A DNA stretch of 64,000 bases from Cryphonectria parasitica EP155 (Eukaryota > Ascomycota > Sordariomycetes > Diaporthales > Cryphonectriaceae), in the NCBI RefSeq assembly GCF_011745365.1, contig NW_024468913.1, forward strand, positions 62,001 through 126,000, given 5' to 3'. The notes beneath the pieces were generated by a model. That model made no database searches. It saw only the letters and a list, made by a program, of their open reading frames with translations, and was not told the DNA's origin. Position 1 is the first letter of the stretch, and every line of letters starts with the position of its first letter. The position numbers were made by a program, and so were the translations under genes. Below, one piece after another: positions 1-10,536 of the stretch.

Positions 1-987
1 AACCTTATATATCTTATAAATATATACATGTATCAGTATACGCTGAACTTCATTTATTGCATAATGGAATAAATGGAAAATCAAACTTTTAGCAATTTTC
101 GAACATTATAATCCATAACGATGCATGTATTTTACTCACAATCGAAACTTACCCGCGGTCGCCACCAGGGCTTCGCTCGGATTCAAAGGCGGCCGTATTC
201 ATGAGCGATTACTTAGTTCCACTTGGCCCATTACAGGCACGAACGGAAATCCCGCATGCTACCTCAGTATCATCCTGCAGCTTACATCTAGCACCTCATG
301 GATAGATGACTGCAGACCGGGCGGCGAGGCTTCCGACTTGGAAGGTCCTTTTCCCCAGCCCTTGCTTTGCTGACGTCGATCATATACAAAAAAAGCTTGC
401 AGTGCCTATTGATGACAATACGCGCAACTCATACTTGAATCCTTCTGCAGCCAACGTGATTGCCCCCTCAGAAGTGCATAAAACAAGGGGCCTTTTTCCA
501 GCCGTTGCTACGCTGACTTTGACCACATATAGAAAAGGGTTGCAGTGCATGTGGATGATAGCCCCGTGAGAAGAGGAGGAGCCAATAGTATGTGCAATCT
601 CCCAATGTCAACCCGCAGCTAAGGACTTTCCCCTACTGCGGTCATCGTGGGATCATGGACAAGAGTAGATATATGGAGGAAATGCCGCGATAAAGCCGAT
701 TGCATGCCTGCCTTGAGGATGGCCGTACGGAATTGCTATAGTGCATGAGACACGGCACGCGATGACGATCGCCTCAGGATCTAGGCTACCACACTTCCTC
801 TGACCTAAGCGGAAGTTCGGACACCAGCCCTTTAATTTCTCTGTGGGGGCGAGACCTAAAATAGCGTTATCTGATAACTCCGACGGTCGAGAGAACCATG
901 TTTACAATATTTACTTCCAATGATCTCACAACAGCTCAAATGTGCAGAGTAACGACAGCGTTATAATCGGTACCATGTTATATATGG
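1..987. other. Intergenic, no supported gene
   Basis: No reading frame here has a recognisable domain or a plausible exon structure. The first 120 bases are AT-rich. A degenerate direct duplication of about 58 bp is visible at 345-403 and 491-549, both copies running from a CCTTTT-type start to GCAGTGC. The short open frames look like chance. Confidence 0.5.
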
Positions 988-1965
988 TTAGGTTGATAAG
1001 TAATGCAGAGATCGGCTCGCAATCAGGGGTAAAAAGTACATCGCTACCATCCACAAGTTCCAGACACGAAATGTAATCTTATCCGCCATTACCGACCTGC
1101 AGCTAAGGGTCCGTACGGCTACTGTTGCTCCGAGGACAACAGGTGCGGCGTATCCTAGCCATGCCAGCCCCCAAAAGGATGGACCGAGGATGCTGAATGC
1201 CGACACGAAAAGGGCAATAGTCCATCGGCTCGGCTCGTCTCCAACGGTCAGCGGCACGCTCTTCCTGCCGCGCAGCCGGTCCCCCTCTTGATCAGCCATG
1301 TCCTGACTATGCACAGATGTCAGCACCGCAGCGCCAATCATGGCAAACCACGAGATTGCTGTCAGAGACACCGGCAGTGCTCGTCCCAAGGCCACTTCCA
1401 TCGCTCCCGATGCGTAACAAACGAAGCCGCATGCGTTGATGAAATTGCGTATGAGGAAATGCGTATCTGATCCCCCAAGATCGTTGTACCAGACGCCAAG
1501 GAAGACCAGGGCGATGCACTGTCGAAGGCCCCCAGTGCAGATGCTCGTTAGAACGGCCACGGGATAGAGGGCCAACATCCACTTCTTGGCCTGCTCGCTT
1601 TCGATCCGTCGTGATGGCAGCGGCCTCCAAGGTTTGTTCGCTGCATCTTCGAGCACGGCACTTGGCTGCCTCTGGTTGTCGATTGAGAAAGGGAGAAGGT
1701 TTATCCACGTCCACCATAACACGATGGGTGTGCGAAGAAGAATACGCAGGTCGCTCGGAGTGGCGAAGTGATCAAAATTGAAAACGTCTGCAGAAAGAGC
1801 ATGCACGAGTCCAAACAGTGTCTTTGGCCCGACAATCGTCTTGAGATCGCTGAAGGTGAAGAGCCATATGGACAATAGGTCGAAGGAGCACTGCTTAATG
1901 GCGCCGTCGAGATTCTTCTTCAGAGAGTATTGGGATGAAGTTCGTGCTTCGCTTTGAATAGACAT
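988..1965 (-). CDS. UbiA-superfamily membrane prenyltransferase or UbiA-type terpene cyclase
   Basis: A single-exon 325-aa polytopic membrane protein. UbiA enzymes transfer prenyl chains onto acceptors; some fungal members instead cyclise farnesyl diphosphate (Fma-TC type). Two Asp-rich diphosphate/Mg-binding motifs are present: an N...D motif ending DAANKPWRPLPSRR near residues 103-115, and DMADQEGDRLRGR near residue 220. Several hydrophobic helices follow each motif. The start was taken at the ATG at 1965, which has a good context (ACC before ATG); an in-frame upstream Met at 2082 would add 39 unconserved residues. The gene is divergent from the adenylation gene at 3082, so both may be part of one small biosynthetic locus (inference). 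Motifs alone do not separate prenyltransferase from cyclase. Confidence 0.85.
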   Translation of the reverse strand: MSIQSEARTSSQYSLKKNLDGAIKQCSFDLLSIWLFTFSDLKTIVGPKTLFGLVHALSADVFNFDHFATPSDLRILLRTPIVLWWTWINLLPFSIDNQRQPSAVLEDAANKPWRPLPSRRIESEQAKKWMLALYPVAVLTSICTGGLRQCIALVFLGVWYNDLGGSDTHFLIRNFINACGFVCYASGAMEVALGRALPVSLTAISWFAMIGAAVLTSVHSQDMADQEGDRLRGRKSVPLTVGDEPSRWTIALFVSAFSILGPSFWGLAWLGYAAPVVLGATVAVRTLSCRSVMADKITFRVWNLWMVAMYFLPLIASRSLHYLST

Positions 1966-3081
1966 GGTAATGATAATGTACGTAATGGCTGTACTTCCAA
2001 TTTGAATTGAAATCTCAAAACTTGTAGAATGTATGTCTGTGAGTCCGTGAGAGTCGAGGCCGCGGCAACGGTCCTTAAGCAACCGTTGCGAGGCTTGAGT
2101 GCCTTATCATAGCATCAAGGTCCATTACAGTGCATTTCATGATCCCTGCGTTGGCCTCCGACTCTGAGTAATGAGAATTGTCATGCCAGAATGTCTACCG
2201 AAGCTCTGAGCGCTCCTTGAGCGTAGGATCAAGGAAGACACGTCGAGGCCGGGGGTTCTGCGCGAAGGAGCTGCACTACAGCGGTAAGGAACAAGTATCT
2301 CCTGCACTGCAACAAAGGGGCCATGAACGGAAGGAGGGGGTCAATCTCTTATTGGACCAGAATTTGAGCGCATTTGCACAAAAGGCCTGCGCTAGAGCGT
2401 ATGAAAGTACAACTGCGCGTGGGGGTTGAAGAACAGGGGAAAAGCCTGCTTTAGAGCTAAATTCAGAGGGGGAAAAAATCCAATCATGTCCCTAAGAAAA
2501 GCAGAGCCAACATTGGTAAAGTTATATGAATATGTTATTTAACATCTTTTCTCAAACAAAAAAAAAAGGGAAAAACGTACTACCTTTATGTAAATAAATT
2601 ATATTAGCTATAAATTTGAAAATATTATTAAAAAGATTAGTTTATAATTTTTAATAAATCTCATACTATACTCATTATATATGTGTTATTATTAAAAAGA
2701 ACATAGTAAATTCGACGTTTAAATAATATAATTAGTTTAGAAAAATATAATTATTTATATGTACTTTATTATCACTTTAATCACACCATAATCTTTTTTG
2801 CAATAAGTAAAGGTCTAACCTTTGCTTAAAAGAGTACCCGTTGGTCTTAGTCAGAATTGCTTACCACCCTCCTGACTAAGACGCATGGGCACTGTCTTTA
2901 AATCGTGAGAGGGGAGACGTGCGGGATTCTCCTCTTAGTGTGCAAACGCCGTTTCGTGACCTACGGCTCCTTGCAGAGTAAATCGGTCCTGTCTGCTTCT
3001 CGGTTATTAAAGCGACCGGCTTTCTTCTTTTTACTCTGCGAGTGAGATAAGTTGCGCTGTCTTGAGATTCAAAACAGCCTC
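1966..3081. other. Divergent intergenic region with AT-rich block
   Basis: This lies between the divergent UbiA and adenylation genes and must hold both promoters. Bases 2525-2815 are strikingly AT-rich (runs of A/T, few G/C), unlike either flank, and resemble a decayed AT island. No coding sequence was recognised; the open frame near 2178-2429 has no family resemblance. Confidence 0.55.
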
Positions 3082-4771
3082 ATGATGACTCGAGAATATC
3101 CGCCATACGCATTCGGCAACCGCCTTTTGGTTGAGACTGCACTCGATCTGGCAGACTCTGATCCGGGTCGAATCTACGCTGCTATACCCAAGACCAATAA
3201 TCTCGCAGCCGACGGATTCCGAGATGTCACTTTTCAGGACGTGAAGCGCATGACCATGTGGCTGGCAGGCTGGATTGAAGAAGCCTGGGGCAAATCATCA
3301 GATCATGGAACGATTGCCTATCTGGGAGTGCCCGATCTACGCCCTCCTCTTGTCTTCTTCGCTGCGGCGATGAGCGGCTACAAGGCGAGTTGTTCTCGTG
3401 CACGATATTTGTAAGAACTAGACTAACATGATGTAGTATTTCCCTCCGTCACCTAGAAACCCAGCAGCAACAAACGCAAGCTTATTCGAGCAAACAAAAT
3501 GCTCAAAGATCATCTATGGGGCAGAAGTCAAGCCCCTGGTTGACCAACTATGTCAGTTAACAGGAGCATTTGCGCTTCAGATGCCATCATTGGATGAATT
3601 GCTCGCCACAGAGCCACGAGAGTACACATACTCGAGGAAGAATTTCGAGGACGCCAAGAATGACCCGATTCTCGTCCTGCACTCTTCTGGCTCGACGGGA
3701 CTGCCAAAGCCAATCGTCATGACAAATGGTACCTTTGCAGCCCTTGATAACGAGAAGACGCTGCCGGGTGTAGAAGGACGGACGAAGCGAGACTACTCCA
3801 TCTGGGACTTTGAGGGAGGGGGCAAGTTCTTCACGCCAATGCCCTTTTTCCATCTATCGGGGTTCTTGACGCTCGTCATCAACCCAGTCTTCACGGAAGC
3901 ATCGACCCCAGTCATCGGCCTTCCGGGTGCGCCACCCGATAGTGCCCTGCTCAAGGAGGTCTTGAAGCAGCAGAAGATCAGGGCGATGTACATCCATCCT
4001 TCTATGGCTGAGCAACTGCTGGCAGAGCCTGATGGTATCGAATACTTCAGAGGCATCGACTTTGTCTGTTACACTGGGAGCCCGTTCTCCCCAAGCGCTG
4101 GCCAACAGCTTGTCCAAGTGACCGACCTCGTCCCTCTCTACGGCTCGACAGAGGCTTTTCAAACTCCACAGCTAGTGCCAGATAAGGAAGACTGGGCGTA
4201 CATGGAGTGGAACCCACACTTCAAGCACGAGATGCAACTTGCCGAGGATGGGCTGTACGAAATGGTCCTGTTCGCCGACGCGTCCACGGAGAAGCGCTCA
4301 GCCCTCAACCACAACTGCCCTGGCGTGTCAGAATGGCGCACCCGCGACCTCTTCCAGGCGCACCCGTCCAAACCGAACCTTTGGCAATACTACGGCCGAC
4401 GTGACGACGTTATCGTCTTGTGGGACTCGCACAAGTTCAACCCGATACAGTCAGAATTGATTATCGGAGCTTGCAAATCGCTCAGTGGCGTTCTGATCAT
4501 CGGCAAGGGCCGGCGGCAGCTTGCGTTGATTCTGGAGGCGAGAGCAGACTACGGTGGCGATGACCAAGCGCTCATTGACGAAGTGTGGCCTCTTGTGGAG
4601 CAAGTCAATGCCAAGAATCCGCAAAACAACCAAATCGATCGGTCCAAGATACTCGTCATTCCTCCGGCGACATTCGTCCGTGCTGGCAAAGGCACGGTGA
4701 TCAGAAAGCTTTCGGAACAGAAGCTGCAAACGCAGATCGACGAGCTGTACGCACAGGGCAGGAAGGCATAA
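3082..4771 (+). CDS. Stand-alone NRPS-like adenylation (AMP-binding) protein
   Basis: Exons 3082-3384 and 3437-4771 encode 545 aa. The enzyme should activate a carboxylic acid as acyl-AMP. Motifs in order are LHSSGSTGLPKP (A3, about residue 182), YGSTE (A5, about 336), RTRDLF (A7), GRRDDVIVL...HKFNP (A8) and RAGKGTVIRK (A10). The sequence resembles the adenylation domain of fungal A-T-R adenylate-forming reductases, but it stops right after A10 with no thiolation or reductase domain. The single 52-nt intron starts with GC rather than GT (GCGAGT...CTAAC...TAG); removing it keeps frame and restores the GYK-to-FPPSPRN passage. The start was set at the first ATG pair (3082). Acceptor carrier and substrate are unknown. 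Confidence 0.85.
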
Positions 4772-5796
4772 TCCAGCCGATGTTCAACCCTCTCCCTCCC
4801 ATCACCCCCCTTTGGAGCAGATCATGTGACACGTAGACTTGAGTCCGGAATGGTCAGTCACAAAGGTAACAGCATGGTTGCCTAAGGTCTGTCCCAGAAA
4901 AGAATCCGTCGGGCTATAAAGTATTATCCATGGCTTTTCTTCCTCTTCTTTGGAGATCGGCTATGTTTGCACCTTGTCATGGGCAAAGAGACTAACAAAG
5001 CCCAGAGAAACGTCTTTATCATTTCATCTCGTTCTTTCGTTCCTAGTATGTATAGAAACATTACTATGAAAAACTTGAATTGCCACCGACACCGTTTTCA
5101 GTCGTGTTATGTCAGATTTCCAATGTACTGATGTCAGATGCACCGTCGTACTCAAGCCAAAGCTCAATAAACGTTGCATTTCCCGCAAACAAGGAGAATC
5201 GTCAATCCCTTTTTGTAATTACCTCAAGGTTTCAAGCTTTAAATAAGTTAAATACGTGGGCGCTTACCAACGCACAATAACATCAAAGATATCGTCGTGC
5301 TATTTCTTTCTTTTTCTTTCTCCTTTTTTCTTCCTTTTCTTTTCATTTTGTTCTTTTGTGCACGGTTGATCCAGAAAGGACGCATCCCGCACACACATGT
5401 GACCTCGCCCGCGCAGCAAGTAACACGTTGATCCCCTGGCTTAGTTTATGACACGTAAAGCCAAAGGAGAAGACAACCAAGAGTCGAGCTCCTCTAATAT
5501 AGTATTAGGGCGTGGAAGAAAGGTGCCTACCGACTTTTGTACACTCTGATCAGAGTGGTATTTGGCCTTTCTTGATAGGTTAGCAAGGCAAAAAAAAGTG
5601 ATAGGGTTGCTGCTTAGGATTTAAAGGTTGAAATTGAATGTTTATTATTATGCCTTCTTATTGTCCTTTATTATTTTCGAAAAGAAGCGATCAACCATTT
5701 ATACTTACAATGATACCTCTCTTCTAATCTGTCGATAGCATAACTTAAGCTCAAATTTGCTGTAGTTGATGTAATTTTTATAATCTTATTTGCTTT
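4772..5796. other. Intergenic, polypyrimidine tract
   Basis: This gap lies between the adenylation gene and the NLR pseudogene. It contains a long C/T-rich tract at about 5303-5355 and becomes AT-rich from 5630 to 5800, where the ankyrin-type reading frame of the adjacent pseudogene runs out. No gene was recognised. Confidence 0.5.
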
Positions 5797-8700
5797 TTAG
5801 TGAAGAATGGTGTTTTCGTCAGTGTCTCTCCGCGCTAGGTCGGGCCGGAACTATAAAAGGACGCGCAGGGTGTCCTCGAACCCGCGAGACAGCGCCAGAC
5901 CGACAACCGTCACCCCTTTCTCGTCAGCATAGTCGAGGCGCGGGCGGACAGAGGCCACGCAGTTGGCTTATACAGAGGCCCACAGAGCACCAACCACGGC
6001 TGAGCGGCTCTCCTCCTGTTTTCTGCTGCTGCTTAGCATCATGCGCAGACATTCAACCTGCCCAGTCTCTGCCGCCATCGAGAGCGGTGTGGTATTGGCC
6101 TCGTGCCTCACGGTCGGGTCCACGCCCGCGTCGAGGAGGATGCGAACGACCTTAGGCTGGTCATACTCGGCATGCAGCAGAGTCCACATTCTCTCCCCAG
6201 GGTCCGACACAGTCAGGTTGGCCCCATCGTCCTCCAGCATCTTCGCGATAGCAGGTGTGCCCCAGTAAGCGCTGTAGAGGAGCGGCGTCAGCCCTCCCAA
6301 GCCCCTCCCATCCCCTTCAACGTCAAGTTCGATAAGGGTCTTGGCGATCCAAAGCATGTGCTCCGAAGTCTAGATGGCCGCCAGGTGCAGCGCTCTTCGG
6401 CGGCGGTGCCCGTTGCCGTCCTCGGTCGCGTCCATGTCGGTGCCGCTAGCAAGCAGGAGCCAGGTGATCTCTTCAGGATGTTTCCCTGTAAGATAGAGGC
6501 TAAGTATAAGCGGTGTCGTATCTCCCGTGACCAGGAAGTGCACATCGACCTTGCGCGGCTCTTGCTCGTCGGCCGACTGTAGCAGCAGGCGGACTATGTC
6601 CGGCCGCCCGATCCTGGCCGCCTCGTAAAAAGCGTTAGTGGTGGTTCCGCGGCCCTGGCTCTCATTTATGTCGTCTCTACACTCCAAGAGGACCTTGAGT
6701 GCCCTGATGTTCCCCTTAACCGCTGCGATCGCCATGGCCGGCGGCGTGTCTGGATCTATGTACTCAGTGAAGTTCGGTGAGTGCCGGACGAGCACGCTAG
6801 CATCCACGGGGTGACGCCACTCGCAACACAGCTAGAGCGCTGTGTATCTGGAGGCTTCCCTGCTGCCCATGTCGTATCCGCCCGACAGGACAAGCTCGGC
6901 CGTGTCTCGGTCAGCCCACAAGGCCAACATCTCAGGAAGGGTACTGCTCATAATGTCGACGTCTCTAGCCGTGCTTAGCCCGCTCAGCAGCAGCCACTTG
7001 ATGACACTCGTTGCCTTCTTTTGTACTACCAGCTCGAAAATCCCGAGGGATCCTGGGAAGTGCTCTTTGGGTTTCATGGTGGCGTGTAGGTCTGCACCCA
7101 GGTTGAGGAGGATGCCGACCAGCTCCTCATTACCAAGCCAGCATGCCTTGAGAAGCGACTTCGAGCGCCAGCTAGGCGTCGGGCCCGGACTAGGAGTTCC
7201 CCTTGGCATTAATTCCATGATCTCCTGTACCACCTCGGCGTTTCCTGACGACAATGCGGCGGCCACCAGCCTCTCTAGCGTAGGATCATGAACGCTGAAT
7301 CCTTTCCCTGGCTTGAGCATCTGAACCGTGCTGAGGTGGCCTTGTCTAGCCGCCTTGATCAGACCCCACAAATAGTCTTCTTCATCATCGTTCTCCTCCT
7401 TGAGAGTCTCCACCAGATCGTCCAGGCCAAGATGTGCCATGATGGGCAGGGGTAGGTGGCAGATGGGTCAGGCCGTGTAAGGGGGTCCGCGAGGAAGACA
7501 TAAGCACTGGCCCAGTCCGAAAAGGCCTTCTGGTCTCTCAACAGCCCTAAGACGAAATCTCTTCACAGCCTCGTTTATTGTTGGATTCCTAACGTCTTAA
7601 TACTCCCGTAGTGGAAAGGCTGGTACTGGATTGCATAAGGAAGCCCATGTTCTGCAGGCGAGATGGATGGGCTAGCACTTTTCGACTGAGACATGTTGTA
7701 GGCCATGCATGTCGTAAGGACTTTCATCTGCCTCCTGCTGCAGGAATTATGCTTCCACCAGTCATGGGCCTCGGGTCCGTCGACTCAGGACTGCAACCAA
7801 TCCCAGACGTCGCTGTGGCCAAAGACTACTTGATTGTGCTGCTGGACACGTGGAAGACCCCCAAAACACGAGAGGATGCCGTTTTTGTTCTCGACCTCTC
7901 CGTCGCCCGGAATGAGTCCTGCTATCACACACATCTCATCCGCCCGTATAACGCGTACAGATGACCGGGACGCACGACAAAAGCGGTCGAGCCCACTCCC
8001 GCCACTCCTTGGGTATAGCACGCAGCACAAGCGGGAACACGCAGTCTCCTTCACCCGTGGTGCTAAGACGCGAGAGGTGTTCCTCGAACCAGTGTGCCGG
8101 AAAATGTCTGCTTGTAGAAAGCCATTGTTCCTTGATGTGCCGCTGATCATCATCCTGCCCGTACGCGTTCAGCACATCCCTGACCACTTCCGCAACAGCT
8201 TGGTTGCTGGCGAGCCGTGAATTCTCATGCAGCAGCTTGGACAGCTGGAACCGAATGTCCTCATTATCCGTTGCGCTCACGAGAAAGTCGCTGTTAAGAC
8301 GCTCCTCTTTGTAGACATCGCTGGGTTGTATCGTAGCAAGCTCCAAGCTAAGTTGTTCATCCGAGTCCGCTGTCGTTGTGATGATGGTCTTACTGCGGCT
8401 TTCTCTCAAGGCGAAGAGAATGCGCAGGAATGAGAGCAGCTTGCGTTTCCAGCCGTCGCACTCATCGAGGCTCGCAGTGATGTAGATGTCGTCTGTATGA
8501 TGCTGGAAATGTCTCCAGTACATCAGCAGATGCTCATCGGTCCACGCCTGGAGCGCCAGCATGTAGCTCGCGATCCGACTGATTTGATCAGACCGTCTGC
8601 CCAAACCTTGGTAGGCTAACTGAGAGATACAGGTCCGAAGCGTGGCTCGCAGACTGTTAAAGCGTAAATCGTGGCTATCAAACAGGAAGTAGAAAACCTT

Positions 8701-8961
8701 CTTACTGCCCTTCTTGTGGGAGTTGACGTATTGCTACACAAACTCGGTCTCGCGATGGGTTTCGATCTTCCAGATCAGGTGCCGTACTCGATCGGCGACA
8801 GCAGTAAGGCAATCATCCAGTCGTAAAACGGTGTCTGAACCACGCTTGCCGATAGTGAGGGGATCAAAAGGCGATACATGGGAGAACAGTGCGTTCAGAA
8901 TTCCAACCTGTGCTTCAGCAAATTTGCCGTCTGCATGCTTGAGCATTAGTGATTCTTTCAA
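5797..8961 (-). pseudogene. NACHT-ankyrin NLR-like gene, disabled by many stops
   Basis: Reading the minus strand from 8961, a segment like the region just after the NACHT P-loop (KKVFYFLFDSH) is followed by a Walker-B-like stretch (YITASLDECDGW), a winged-helix-like part to about 7790, then several ankyrin repeats from 7440 to about 5800 (for example TALHLAA-type, VVRILLDAGVDPTVR). Fungal NLRs of this type act in self/non-self recognition. In-frame stops lie at 8734, 6832, 6370, 5968, 5851 and 5797 (all TAG or TAA, at places where Gln fits), plus a TGA at 7785. Frame changes occur near 7950 and 7440. No Walker A segment was found. The GC-rich sequence and long frames argue for recent inactivation. 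Confidence 0.8.
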
Positions 8962-9269
8962 TGTCCACTGTTTACTTGATTCGTTTCTATTTCATTTCCG
9001 TCGGGCCAAACTTCACTTACAAAGCCAGTCTTCGGTAATGTCGCGACCATGTCCTGACTCAATTCAGAGTGCGACTTGTCGATCCATTCAGCATGCCCGA
9101 ATTCATTGTGTCGGTTGAAGCGCTATCATTTTCCCCAGGACCTATGAAAGTAAGACAGAGGGGAGTGGTTAAAATCTACTGATCTTCAATTGCTATCCCT
9201 CAAATAGACCTTCTTTAGTCATATTACATGTGAAGACGCACATTATCGATGATGGAGCCTTAAGAGACA

Positions 9270-9770
9270 TTAGTTCATGCACTGTGCGTGTAGAATCATA
9301 TTGGTCTCGACGAAAACCACATGCACCTCATTGATACTTTCAGAAAGACTGTGAAGCAGAGGAAGCAGCTGGTTCGGATTCAAGTTGCCGTTGTCAGCCT
9401 GTAAGAGGTACTTGAGTACTTGTTGCTGCAGGGGATCAAATTCAAGCGGTTTATGACCGGGCAGGTAATTCAGAGAAGTCTATTGGGTAGCTATTGTCAG
9501 TGATCTCATTCCGAACATGATGAATAACTACTCTGATCTCTACCATAACTCTTGTGGCTGAGATGATACTGTCATATTTGGAGGAATCCTCGGGAGCAAG
9601 CACGAGGCTCTGCATGAGAGATTGAGCATTTGTTTAGCATCCCAAATAGCAGAGATCCTTCTGTAGCAGGTCGTACCATCGACTTACTGCTTTCAGAAAC
9701 AAGCCTCCAAGGCCATGTGAGATGAACACAATGGATCGTTTGACCTAAGTTATTGATTGGAAATATCAAA
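9270..9770 (-). pseudogene. Upstream NLR remnant with alpha/beta-hydrolase-like motif
   Basis: Just upstream of the NACHT remnant, the minus strand shows a fragment VKRSIVFISHGLGGLFLKA (about 9700-9745). This is the nucleophile-elbow region seen in N-terminal lipase-like domains of fungal NLRs, although the usual Ser is Gly here. It is followed by a second open piece beginning YLPGHKPLEFDPLQQQ and ending at a TAA at 9270. Intron-like boundaries (GTAAGT, CAG) separate the pieces. It is probably the 5' part of the same dead NLR gene; the exact joins are not certain. Confidence 0.5.
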
Positions 9771-9928
9771 GTCAGCTTCAATGCGACATAGGGCCGCAGT
9801 TTTGTCCATCTTCACTATACGTTGGTTTTGGAGGAACAGGAAAACGATGTAGACCTTGAGTTACACAGACATTCAAGCATTCATGGCGTATATGGCTCAT
9901 TTTTCTTGTTTTTTCTCTGTTATCCTTC

Positions 9929-10536
9929 ATGGGCGGCGTCGGTTCCACGATCATCACCACATCTCTACCAACCATCACTTATGACCTAGGCGGGAGCAGC
10001 GACTATGTATGGATTACGAACTCATACCTATTTATTTGAACCATTCCGCAGCCTTTATACGGTCAGATTGCAAACATATTCGGCCGACGCAACCCTATGA
10101 TCATGGCGATCGCTCACCCTTGGGAATGGCCTTGCTGAAGGTGCTCAAAGTCCGGAATGTTGATCGCGGGCCGAGTATACGTATTGTCAGATATCATCAT
10201 CTGCGATATAATCCCGCCTTGATACCGTGAGCCCTATTTGAACGCCTTCCTATCGACTGCTGCTGTTGACGCCACGATAGGTTCTATTATTGGCGACGCT
10301 CTAGCTCAGATAAATTGGCGCCGGGTTTTTATGAGTCATCTATTACCATCTGGGCCGGCAAGCTTGTTTTGAGTGATGCTGACCTTCTCCTGCTTTAGTG
10401 GATCAACCTCCCCATCTCGGGATTGGGCTTCATAGCTTTGCTTTTGGGTTTGAATGTCAAATACAAACGCAGCCCTACGTGGCTCTACGTTACATGCACG
10501 ATAGCTCTCGACAAGGTGATTGAATCGGGCAGCTGA
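9929..10536 (+). pseudogene. MFS multidrug-type transporter, N-terminal relic
   Basis: The plus strand starts with an ATG and reads STIITTSLPTITYDLGGSS then DYVWITNSYL, LYGQIANIFGRRNP, YVLSDIIICDIIP and ISGLGFIALLLGLNVKYKRS. These are the first transmembrane segments and the loop-2 motif (GQ.A..FGRR) of fungal DHA-type drug exporters. A TGA at 10037, another stop after the motif-A region and at least two frame changes disable it. The second half of the transporter is absent; a different C-terminal MFS relic lies at 40112-40620. Confidence 0.7.

Noticed and set aside
2178..2429. 83-aa plus-strand open frame
   Set aside because: No family resemblance, no splice or promoter context, lies in the divergent gap.
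5797..8961. Stop-codon readthrough or reassigned TAG/TAA in the NLR gene, since all six stops could be Gln
   Set aside because: Intact genes in the window end normally at TAA, TAG and TGA, and the NLR also has frame changes and a TGA, so mutation is simpler.
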